Positions 1 to 5,758 of a stretch of 6,025 nt of DNA are shown in pieces. Made by a program: the position numbers and the translations under genes. Positions within the stretch are counted from its first letter, which is position 1, and every line of letters starts with the position of its first letter. The notes below the pieces were generated by a model that saw nothing but the letters and a program-made list of their open reading frames with translations, was not told where the DNA came from and ran no database searches. Source of the DNA: Firmicutes bacterium UBA6226. GTDB lineage: Bacteria > Bacillota_A > Clostridia > Peptostreptococcales > Acidaminobacteraceae. The stretch is from contig DJWQ01000128.1 of NCBI GenBank assembly GCA_002441045.1, forward strand, positions 1 to 6,025, written 5' to 3'.

Positions 1-696
1 AAGCTCTCAAAAGATGAATACGAGTCCTTTGATGTGGACGCAGCCATAGATGAAAAGTTTGAAAGCATAGCTGAAAAACAGTTTAGAAGAACCATACCAG
101 GGTTATTGCCCGTGAGTGAAAGAGATGAATACTACGACCCGGATTGGGATAGAAGGGATGAATATGTACCTTATTGGATCATGGGGGTTCATATGCTCTT
201 TATGCTCTGGACGATTATCAATGCTCATGAGTCAGCTCTATTTCTCGCAGGATTATTATTCTATCTAGGCTTTTATCAAATCACGTATTATTATCAGAAC
301 AGAATCGATTTTAGACCCGCATTGCTCGTTGGTTTTTTCCTTGCTGGGTTAATTGTGCATGGCACCCTTCAGGAATGGTGGATCGCACCGATACTTGGTA
401 ATTTGCCACCTTTAGGGTTGAATATCGCTTCCATAGTTTTAACATCCTTTAACGATAACGCTTCGATCACTTATTTGAGTTCTCTCGTGCCAAATCTATC
501 TGATGTACTTAAATATGCAGTTGTCTCAGGTGCGATAACCGGTGGCGGTTTAACCGTTATCGCCAACTCGCCGAACCCGATTGGTCAGTCTATATTAAAG
601 CCTTATTTTAAAAATGGTATTGAAGCGGGAACTTTATTAAAATATGCACTATTTCCAACCGTCGTAGCAACTATTATATTCTTTATTCTTAGCTGA
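1..696 (+). CDS. Putative Na+/H+ antiporter, C-terminal part (5' end outside window)
   Basis: This is the C-terminal part of a multi-pass membrane protein resembling the bacterial 'putative Na+/H+ antiporter' family, expected to exchange sodium for protons across the cytoplasmic membrane. The frame is open from base 1, so the GTG at 34 is an internal valine codon rather than the start; about 231 residues are present, perhaps half the protein. A charged, Asp/Tyr-rich stretch (roughly window residues 35-58) precedes several hydrophobic segments near 60-75, 77-96, 106-123, 168-188 and 210-230. The most telling part is the conserved-looking block FNDNASITYLSSLVP (from about residue 150) followed by GGGLTVIANSPNP (from about 181), which I recall as typical of this family and which carries polar residues suited to ion binding within the membrane. 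The TGA stop is followed at once by an in-frame TAA. The next gene starts 12 nt downstream, so co-transcription is likely. The transport function rests on family resemblance only. Confidence 0.8.
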   Translation, partial: KLSKDEYESFDVDAAIDEKFESIAEKQFRRTIPGLLPVSERDEYYDPDWDRRDEYVPYWIMGVHMLFMLWTIINAHESALFLAGLLFYLGFYQITYYYQNRIDFRPALLVGFFLAGLIVHGTLQEWWIAPILGNLPPLGLNIASIVLTSFNDNASITYLSSLVPNLSDVLKYAVVSGAITGGGLTVIANSPNPIGQSILKPYFKNGIEAGTLLKYALFPTVVATIIFFILS

Positions 697-708
697 TAAG
701 GAGGAACT

Positions 709-1107
709 ATGGAGCTATTAAATACGGAAATTGAATCTAGCTTTGAGGCTGTAGATCTGCTTGTTAGTAACGCCGTTCAGCTATTGGAGGAACAAATAAA
801 AAATTTAACGCACTCTCAGATTTTTAACATCAATTTTATGCTTCGAGAAATTTTGAACAATGCTGTCGAACATGGCAATCATTTCGAAAAACATAAAAAG
901 GTGAGGTGTAAAATCAGTTATGAGGATCAACAATTAGTTTTCTTAGTCAAGGATGAAGGGAAAGGTATTAATTTAGACGATATTCCGTTAAAGCATGAAC
1001 CAAAGGACCTTTTAAGACAAAGAAATAGAGGCCATGAAACCATACGAGAAATGGCGTTTGACGTGTTTATCAATCAAACAGAAGTTACGGTTATTCTTAA
1101 AATATAG
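709..1107 (+). CDS. RsbW/SpoIIAB-like ATP-binding serine kinase (anti-sigma-factor type)
   Basis: A 132-residue protein with a single GHKL-type ATPase fold, the size and layout of RsbW/SpoIIAB switch kinases. The N box is REILNNAVEHGN (residues 46-57), with E47 as likely catalytic base and N51 as likely Mg2+ ligand. The G1 box is VKDEGKGI (80-87), with D82 contacting adenine. A later glycine motif, NRGHETI (106-112), replaces the more usual GRGLxLI form. There is no membrane segment, so it should be cytoplasmic. In known systems such a kinase binds and inhibits a target, classically a sigma factor, and inactivates its STAS antagonist by phosphorylating a serine. The STAS gene follows 13 nt downstream and a PP2C phosphatase after that, which supports the role. 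The ATG at 709 is preceded by AAGGAGG (698-704). No sigma-factor gene is adjacent, so whether the target is a sigma factor, an enzyme or a membrane system is unknown. Confidence 0.85.
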   Translation: MELLNTEIESSFEAVDLLVSNAVQLLEEQIKNLTHSQIFNINFMLREILNNAVEHGNHFEKHKKVRCKISYEDQQLVFLVKDEGKGINLDDIPLKHEPKDLLRQRNRGHETIREMAFDVFINQTEVTVILKI

Positions 1108-1109
1108 TC

Positions 1110-1115
1110 AGGAGG
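1110..1115 (+). promoter_or_regulatory. Ribosome binding site that fixes the STAS gene start
   Basis: AGGAGG lies 5 nt before the ATG at 1121. The same reading frame is open further upstream to an ATG at 1034, inside the kinase gene, but that codon has no comparable site. This motif therefore decides for the 1121 start. Confidence 0.85.
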
Positions 1116-1120
1116 CAGAT

Positions 1121-1426
1121 ATGGAAGAACAATTATTAGGAAATTGCATGAGGTTAATCATTACAGAAGGACTGACAGCAAATCGCGTTTCAGACTATAC
1201 GCAAAAAACTGAAGCAATGTTTGATTCGGATTCAAAATTTGAATCCATCGTATTAGACCTATCGAGTACAAAAAACATAGACTCTGTAGGTGTTACTTTT
1301 GTAATTAGTTTGTATAAAGCGTCAGAAGAACACAATAAAGCTTTTAGCGTGTCTGGTGCAAGTGAAGACATAATGAGTTTGTTTAGACTTATGAAACTCG
1401 ATCAGTTTTTTGAACTTAACGAGTAA
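1121..1426 (+). CDS. STAS-domain anti-anti-sigma factor (RsbV/SpoIIAA-like antagonist)
   Basis: A 101-residue single-domain STAS protein, the usual length for RsbV/SpoIIAA. The centre reads SIVLDLSSTKNIDSVGVTF (residues 42-60): a beta strand, then the Asp-Ser-x-Gly motif (D54, S55, G57). S55 aligns with the serine that RsbW/SpoIIAB kinases phosphorylate (S58 of SpoIIAA). The C-terminal part (SEDIMSLFRLMKLDQFFEL) matches the last helix and strand of the fold. In the family model the unphosphorylated form binds the kinase and releases the kinase's target. It sits between the kinase gene (13 nt gap) and the phosphatase gene (14 nt gap), so it is the switch element of a three-gene module. The start is ATG 1121 with a near-perfect Shine-Dalgarno; a longer version starting at 1034 would overlap the kinase gene by 74 nt and add a non-STAS, basic N-terminus, so it is rejected. 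Confidence 0.86.
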   Translation: MEEQLLGNCMRLIITEGLTANRVSDYTQKTEAMFDSDSKFESIVLDLSSTKNIDSVGVTFVISLYKASEEHNKAFSVSGASEDIMSLFRLMKLDQFFELNE

Positions 1427-1440
1427 TTCAGGAGGTAGGT

Positions 1441-2607
1441 ATGGCCTATCATATTTTAATAGCCGATGATGCAACCATGAATCGCTCTTTGATAAGGGAC
1501 ATATTATCTAAAAACCTTAAAAATGCTACCTTTTCAGAAGCCATTAATGGCACTGAGGTTTTAGAAATTGTTAAGTATGGTGCAGTGGATTTAATTATCT
1601 TAGACTTAGTAATGCCAATAATGGATGGCTATGAAACATTAAGATGGTTAAAAAAACATCCTGAGTTTCACGATATCCCAGTTATCGTTAACAGTGCAAT
1701 CACTGAAATCAATTCTATTGAGCAAACCTTAAAGGAAGGGGCAGTTGACTATTTCACTAAACCACTCTCACCAAATGATATGCAGATTATCTTGCCACTT
1801 AAAGCCAGAAATGCTTTGATGCTTTATGAACAGCAAAAGACGATTGTTTCTCTTAACCAACAGATCAATGAAGAACTAAAAAATGCAAACACATTTGCGA
1901 ATATTCTCTTACCTAAGGAAAAAGGCATGAAACAAATCGAGCTTTATTTGAAATATCATCCATCCTTAGGTATTGGCGGTGATTTTTTTGATTGTGTCGA
2001 AATTGAAAATAAAGTACACTTTATGATAGCTGATGTGACTGGGCACGGCATTGCAGCAGGAATGGCATCTTCTATGATTAAGGTGCTCTATAGAAAAATG
2101 ATTGAAACGCCAGACATTATGCCACACGAGGTACTTGAAAAGATGAATCAATCCATCTTTGATATTTTTGACTTTGCAGGTAGAGATAATTACTTTGTCT
2201 TTACTGCTTTTGTGGGCGTTTTAGACCATGGCGTATTAAGCTATGCCAATGCAGGTCACCCATATCCAATGATTTACCGAGCTGAACACGATCGATTTGT
2301 AGAAATTAGGCAAAATGGTTTTTTAGTGGGTATGCTAAAAAATGTGAGGTATCATACAGAGAATTTTCAAGTTGATCCTGATGACATGATTTTTCTATAT
2401 ACCGATGGCCTTTTCTGTGCGTGTGAAGGAAAGGACTTCACTGGTTGGGATAAAGTATTTACTTTAAGTCGTCAATTGTCTGGGATTCTAAAGCAGAGTC
2501 CTCGGGAATTTCTCGAAGATTTGTTTTATGCTTTCCATATGATTCATAAAACCAGTGGCTCTGACTTTACGGATGATGTTGCGATGATGCTGCTTAAAGT
2601 GAAATGA
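1441..2607 (+). CDS. Response regulator with RsbU/SpoIIE-type PP2C serine phosphatase output
   Basis: A 388-residue two-domain protein. Residues 3-120 form a receiver: acidic pair D9/D10, phospho-acceptor D55 in IILDLVMP, switch residue S85 and K107 in TKPLS, all key positions present. A probably helical linker (about 120-155) joins it to a PP2C-like phosphatase (about 160-388) with the signatures GGDFFD (179-184), DVTGHG (198-203), YANAGH (268-273), LYTDG (319-323) and FTDDV (376-380). These carry the metal-binding aspartates D181, D198, D322 and D378 or D379, so it should be catalytically active with Mn2+ or Mg2+. Its expected job is to dephosphorylate the STAS protein encoded just upstream, under control of a sensor histidine kinase that phosphorylates D55; no histidine kinase is in the window. 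Start ATG 1441 follows a perfect AGGAGGT (1430-1436). The TGA stop is backed by an in-frame TAA, then a terminator. It is the last gene of the module. Confidence 0.92.
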   Translation: MAYHILIADDATMNRSLIRDILSKNLKNATFSEAINGTEVLEIVKYGAVDLIILDLVMPIMDGYETLRWLKKHPEFHDIPVIVNSAITEINSIEQTLKEGAVDYFTKPLSPNDMQIILPLKARNALMLYEQQKTIVSLNQQINEELKNANTFANILLPKEKGMKQIELYLKYHPSLGIGGDFFDCVEIENKVHFMIADVTGHGIAAGMASSMIKVLYRKMIETPDIMPHEVLEKMNQSIFDIFDFAGRDNYFVFTAFVGVLDHGVLSYANAGHPYPMIYRAEHDRFVEIRQNGFLVGMLKNVRYHTENFQVDPDDMIFLYTDGLFCACEGKDFTGWDKVFTLSRQLSGILKQSPREFLEDLFYAFHMIHKTSGSDFTDDVAMMLLKVK

Positions 2608-2619
2608 TAAGTTGAGATG

Positions 2620-2666
2620 ACCTCTTTACTATATGTTTTGATTCATATAGTAAGGGGGTTTTATTT
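2620..2666 (+). terminator. Rho-independent terminator after the partner-switch module
   Basis: The arms 2620-2635 and 2644-2659 pair along 16 positions (two G-U pairs, no mismatch) around an 8-nt loop, TTTTGATT. The 3' arm ends in GGGGG and runs into TTTTATTT. It begins 13 nt after the phosphatase stop codon and should end the upstream operon. Its T-tract abuts the promoter-like region that follows. Confidence 0.9.
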
Positions 2667-2692
2667 AGCCACAATATCGCTTGTGGTATAAT
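2664..2692 (+). promoter_or_regulatory. Extended -10 promoter candidate upstream of tldDE
   Basis: A perfect TATAAT (2687-2692) is preceded by TGG, giving the extended -10 form TGnTATAAT (2684-2692). The -35 position, 17 nt upstream (TTTAGC, 2664-2669), matches TTGACA at only 3 of 6 bases, as is tolerated for extended -10 promoters. The predicted start would be near 2698-2700, leaving a leader of about 190 nt before tldD. It lies directly after a terminator and points at tldDE. The spacer carries a perfect inverted repeat. Confidence 0.55.
2669..2686. promoter_or_regulatory. Inverted repeat in promoter spacer, possible operator
   Basis: CCACAA (2669-2674), six bases, then TTGTGG (2681-2686): a perfect 6+6 inverted repeat filling the spacer between the -35 and -10 positions and ending right at TATAAT. 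This placement is typical of a repressor or MerR-type activator site. I do not recognise the motif as that of a named regulator. Confidence 0.35.
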
Positions 2693-2826
2693 CTGAGGGC
2701 TCGACGCCTGAAGATTTTTTTTATGAAAGATGGGTTCAATATGATAATACGATCAAATGAGATACAAAGAAATAAAATATACCAATTACAACAGTTTGAG
2801 ATATATAAAAAAATTTGTTGATGTGA

Positions 2827-2855
2827 ATGAAAAGAAAGGTTAAACTTAATATAAC
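2827..2855 (+). promoter_or_regulatory. Proximal promoter candidate for tldDE
   Basis: ATGAAA (2827-2832, 4 of 6 to TTGACA) and TATAAC (2850-2855, 5 of 6 to TATAAT) are separated by exactly 17 nt. A start near 2862 would give a short leader of about 30 nt that includes the ribosome binding site. In such AT-rich sequence, chance matches are common. Confidence 0.35.
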
Positions 2856-2880
2856 GGGTTACGAAATATTATTATATGAT

Positions 2881-2886
2881 AGGAGG
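2881..2886 (+). promoter_or_regulatory. Ribosome binding site of tldD
   Basis: AGGAGG lies 5 nt before the ATG at 2892. It is the only strong Shine-Dalgarno in the preceding 280 bases and fixes the start of tldD. Confidence 0.8.
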
Positions 2887-2891
2887 ACTTC

Positions 2892-4244
2892 ATGGTTGCA
2901 ACTGAATTGAAGCGCGCATTACCAAGTGAAGGGTTTTGTGATTTACGATATCAAGAATATGAGTTAACAACGATAAAAGGAACAAAAAAGGAAATTGATA
3001 CGGTCGCTGTTATTAAAAAATCAGGTGGAAATGTTAGAGTATTAACAGGCGGGGGCTTCGGTAGCTTCTGTTTTACCGATACCAATGATTTGCCAATTGC
3101 TTTTAAAGAAGCTAAGTTTGCCAGTGATTTAATTAAGGGAAATAAAGTGATTGATCAATATGAAGTCAACGTTGATACCGTTAAAGTACATCCTGAGCTA
3201 GACCCTAGAACGATTGATATAAGTGATAAGCGTGCTTTGGTTGCACACTATATAGACCTTTTTATGTCCTATGAAGAAATAGTTAACCTTGAGACAGAGT
3301 ATTATGAGCAATTCACAGACACATTGATCCTTAACAACAAAGGCACTGAAGTTCGTCAAGAAGAACTTATTTTAGGCATCAACTTTAGAATTACTTCTAA
3401 AAGAGGTGATTTAACCCAAATTACAAGATTGTCATTTGGTGGGGGGGAAAGCTATAAGGATCTACTTGATAAGGACGAAGAGGTTCACGCAAAAGCAAAG
3501 CAAACAATTGATCTTCTCGATGCTGTGCCAGTTGTGGGTGGTAATTATGATGTGGTTTTAGACAGCGATGTAAGTGGCTTGTTTATTCATGAAGCGTTTG
3601 GTCACTTAAGCGAGTCAGATAGCTTGATTGGCAATGAAACGCTTGCAAAAACCATGACTTTAGGATCGGAATTTGCCTCAGATATCTTTAATGTTATAGA
3701 TGATCCTACCCTTTACGGTTATCCTGGAAGTTATACTTATGATCATGAAGGGACTAAAGCGAAGAAAACTTACCTAATAAAAGATGGCAAATTAAGCGGT
3801 AGATTACATTCGATGGAATCAGCAAGTCAGTTGGGCGAAACGCCAACTGGACATGCGCGTGCTAAGCATTTTGGTTTCACACCAATTGTTAGAATGGGGA
3901 ATATCTATATCGATAAAGGGAATAGCTCCTTTGATGAAATGATTCGCTCGATAGATAATGGTCTTTATTTATTTGGATCTGCTGGTGGTCAAACCAGTGG
4001 TGATACTTTCACATTTGCAGTGCAAGGCGCTTACAAAATTGAAAACGGTGAGTTGACACATATGGTAAGAGATTTGGCACTTACTGGACACCTTTTCTCA
4101 ACACTCAAGAACATCGAAATGGTAGGGGATGAACTCTCTTTTTCTAAAGCAGGAGGTTGTGGCAAAGGTGGACAGATTCTTATAAAATCAGGCAAAGGAT
4201 CGGTTCCTATCAAAATTAAAAACATGGGTATTGGAGGTAAATAA
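2892..4244 (+). CDS. tldD: TldD family metalloprotease, catalytic subunit
   Basis: A 450-residue TldD protein, the active subunit of the TldD/TldE complex. In E. coli the complex is cytoplasmic, trims the microcin B17 leader peptide and degrades unfolded peptides such as the CcdA antitoxin. The zinc site is visible: HEAFGH (residues 233-238), the HExxxH form of the family, with H233 and H238 as ligands and E234 as catalytic base. C423, in GGCGKGGQ, matches the conserved C-terminal cysteine ligand. Other family features are VVLDSDVSGLFIHEAFGH (221-238), YDHEGT (283-288) and PIVRMGNIYID (331-341). The N-terminal third has the usual mixed alpha/beta sequence, with no signal peptide or membrane segment. 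Its length is close to family size, slightly below the E. coli protein. The start has a strong ribosome binding site. Its TAA stop overlaps the tldE ATG by one base (TAATG), which implies translational coupling and balanced amounts of the two subunits. The natural substrate in this organism cannot be read from the sequence. Confidence 0.92.
   Translation: MVATELKRALPSEGFCDLRYQEYELTTIKGTKKEIDTVAVIKKSGGNVRVLTGGGFGSFCFTDTNDLPIAFKEAKFASDLIKGNKVIDQYEVNVDTVKVHPELDPRTIDISDKRALVAHYIDLFMSYEEIVNLETEYYEQFTDTLILNNKGTEVRQEELILGINFRITSKRGDLTQITRLSFGGGESYKDLLDKDEEVHAKAKQTIDLLDAVPVVGGNYDVVLDSDVSGLFIHEAFGHLSESDSLIGNETLAKTMTLGSEFASDIFNVIDDPTLYGYPGSYTYDHEGTKAKKTYLIKDGKLSGRLHSMESASQLGETPTGHARAKHFGFTPIVRMGNIYIDKGNSSFDEMIRSIDNGLYLFGSAGGQTSGDTFTFAVQGAYKIENGELTHMVRDLALTGHLFSTLKNIEMVGDELSFSKAGGCGKGGQILIKSGKGSVPIKIKNMGIGGK
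4233..4238 (+). promoter_or_regulatory. Ribosome binding site of tldE inside the end of tldD
   Basis: GGAGGT lies 5 nt before the ATG at 4244 and also encodes the Gly-Gly of the last residues (GIGGK) of TldD. Together with the TAATG overlap it indicates coupled translation of the two subunits. Confidence 0.75.
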
Positions 4245-5560
4245 TGAAACCGTTAATAGAAAAAGCGCTTAAAGTAAGCGACGCTGTAGAGGTTTATGAA
4301 CGTCGTGTTTTTAGTACTTCAGTATCCATGTTAATGGGTGAACTCAATGGCATAGATGGTGAGAAGAAAACTGAGATTTCACTCAGAATCATCAAGGATG
4401 GGAAAATGGGTGCTGCGATAGCAACTGATATTGAAGATGAAAGTCTGATAGATCGAGCGTTAATCTCACTTGAACAACAAGGAAAAGCTGCTGAGCCATT
4501 TGAGGTGCACGAACCAGCTCAGGTACTTTGTTATTCAGAGACGGTTAGCAAGATGTCTACTGAAGATATGGTTCACCAAGTACAAGTTTTAAATGATAGA
4601 GTTCAGCGATTGGATGCAAATGTGAAGTTTGGTATAGAAGTTAATAAAACCTTATCTGAAATTCTTATGGTAAACAGCTCGGGATTTAATGGTAGCTATA
4701 AAAAGTCGATCTATGAGTTAGGTATCTTTACGCTTAACGAAAAAGGCTTCTATAATGCAAGTTTAGAGAAAACTGGATGCGAACTCTCAAATATAACTGA
4801 TGAGGAATTAAAAGGCTTATTAGAAAAGCATTATCTTGAATCTCAGCCGGTTAGTCTTGAAAATGAAAAATTACCAGTCATCCTAAGTGGTAGCGTTATG
4901 GGGGCAATGATGCTTCGTGTTTTAGGTGGGGTCAATGGCGGTAATGTCATTAAACACATCTCACCAGTTGAAAATAAATTGGGTGAGAAAGTATTTTCAG
5001 AAAATATTACGATCAGAGATGATGCGACGTATGCTTATGGTGTCAATACGATGGCATTTGATGACGAAGGAACAACAGCTCAAAATACAGTGATTTACGA
5101 AAAAGGGATCCTCAAAAATTACCTTATGAGTCAGTCTCATGCTAAGAAGTTAAATGGTAAACCAACGGGTAATGCTATTAAAAGAGCCTTGTTTTCTAAA
5201 GAAATTGAAGACGCACCCACGGTGTTTGAAACTAACTTGATCGTCGAAGGCAATCGTATTCCAGATGAAGCGCTTTTAAAAGGCATTAAACGTGGGTTGT
5301 TAATTACAGGCGTTATGGGCGCTCATACAGGTAATATCATTCAGGGTGAATTTTCTCTTAATGTTTCCTCTGGCTTTTTAATCGAAGAAGGCAAGCTCGT
5401 CGGGAAAGTTAAAGGGGCTATGATTGCTGGTAATATCTATGATATGTTTAAAGATATTGAAGCGATTGGTACAGCTCTTGAGCCAATGAGAGGTATATTT
5501 TATCATATGGGTTATTCCCCAATGGTTAAGTTTGGCGGTGTAAACATAGTAGGTAAATAA
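4244..5560 (+). CDS. tldE: TldE/PmbA family protein, non-catalytic partner of TldD
   Basis: A 438-residue TldE (PmbA) protein. In known complexes TldE forms a heterodimer with TldD, lacks the zinc site and is needed for activity. The paralogy with the upstream gene is visible: PVILSGSVMGAMMLRVLGG (residues 211-229) aligns with the TldD active-site helix, but the HExxxH positions are L224, R225 and G229, so it cannot bind zinc there. Family blocks include FDDEGT (272-277), KLNGKPTGNA (302-311), GAHTGNIIQGEFSLNVSSGF (359-378), and VKGAMIAGNIYDMFKDI (389-405). There is no signal peptide or membrane segment. It starts at ATG 4244, overlapping the tldD stop by one base, with its ribosome binding site inside tldD. 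It ends at TAA 5560 and is followed about 60 nt later by a hairpin terminator. The symbol pmbA is equally used for this family. Confidence 0.92.
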   Translation: MKPLIEKALKVSDAVEVYERRVFSTSVSMLMGELNGIDGEKKTEISLRIIKDGKMGAAIATDIEDESLIDRALISLEQQGKAAEPFEVHEPAQVLCYSETVSKMSTEDMVHQVQVLNDRVQRLDANVKFGIEVNKTLSEILMVNSSGFNGSYKKSIYELGIFTLNEKGFYNASLEKTGCELSNITDEELKGLLEKHYLESQPVSLENEKLPVILSGSVMGAMMLRVLGGVNGGNVIKHISPVENKLGEKVFSENITIRDDATYAYGVNTMAFDDEGTTAQNTVIYEKGILKNYLMSQSHAKKLNGKPTGNAIKRALFSKEIEDAPTVFETNLIVEGNRIPDEALLKGIKRGLLITGVMGAHTGNIIQGEFSLNVSSGFLIEEGKLVGKVKGAMIAGNIYDMFKDIEAIGTALEPMRGIFYHMGYSPMVKFGGVNIVGK

Positions 5561-5577
5561 GTGGAGTAGAATCATAA

Positions 5578-5616
5578 TATACAATGAAAAAGCTTATATT
5601 AATATAGAATTGTATA
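5578..5616. repeat. Nested AT-rich inverted repeats after tldE
   Basis: TATACAAT (5578-5585) and ATTGTATA (5609-5616) are exact inverted copies. Between them lies the perfect 12-base palindrome TATATTAATATA (5595-5606). It sits 17 nt after tldE and just before the terminator. It may be structural or chance in AT-rich sequence. Confidence 0.4.
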
Positions 5617-5617
5617 A

Positions 5618-5662
5618 AGAAAGAGATGTTTTAAACGAATTAAGTTTAATACATCTCTTTTT
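5618..5662 (+). terminator. Terminator of tldDE, probably bidirectional
   Basis: The lower arms 5618-5629 and 5651-5662 pair over 12 positions (one G-U). After one T-T mismatch, 5631-5636 pairs with 5644-5649, around a 7-nt loop (5637-5643). The 3' arm ends in CTTTTT, so the T-run is part of the stem. Read from the - strand, the stem is followed by a moderately T-rich tail, and a gene on that strand ends about 70 nt away, so it may stop transcription from both sides. Confidence 0.8.
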
Positions 5663-5723
5663 ACATGACTTGAGTCAAATACAAATTTATTAATAAGAAA
5701 TTAAGGTTTTTACTAGTTAGTGT

Positions 5724-5758
5724 TTACGATTACTCATATATAATTTTAGTAATCGTAA
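5724..5758. repeat. Perfect 11-bp inverted repeat over the HD-GYP stop codon
   Basis: TTACGATTACT (5724-5734) and AGTAATCGTAA (5748-5758) are exact inverted copies with a 13-nt loop. The stop codon of the - strand gene (5730-5732) lies in one arm. Neither strand has a T-run directly after it, so it is not a standard terminator; it could be a 3'-end stabilising hairpin for the - strand transcript. Confidence 0.5.

Larger units (their letters stand above)
2693..2891 (+). other. Long leader / control region before tldD
   Basis: About 200 bases without a convincing gene. It holds a weak GGC/GCC hairpin (2698-2708) followed a few bases on by a run of eight T (2715-2722), then very AT-rich sequence. 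A 32-codon frame (ATG 2723 to TGA 2821) has no ribosome binding site and is not called as a gene. Near the end lie a second promoter candidate and the tldD ribosome binding site. I compared it by eye with common riboswitch cores and recognised none. Confidence 0.4.

Noticed and set aside
34..36. GTG as start codon of the antiporter gene
   Set aside because: The frame is open to the window edge and the family is much longer, so this is an internal valine codon.
532..563. Inverted repeat GCGATAAC...GTTATCGC within the antiporter gene
   Set aside because: It lies in the codons of the conserved-looking ITGGGLTVIANS block with no T-tract, so coding constraint plus chance explains it best.
1034..1120. 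Possible longer N-terminus of the STAS protein starting at ATG 1034
   Set aside because: It overlaps the kinase gene by 74 nt, lacks a ribosome binding site and adds sequence unlike STAS proteins; ATG 1121 has a strong site at the right distance.
1966..2151. Short - strand frame inside the phosphatase gene
   Set aside because: It is antisense to a well-supported PP2C domain, with no recognisable motifs; a shadow frame. The same applies to the - strand frames at 4031-4225 and 5378-5584.
5666..5677. TGACT-TG-AGTCA palindrome after the terminator
   Set aside because: The arms are only 5 bp and there is no promoter context; too short to interpret.
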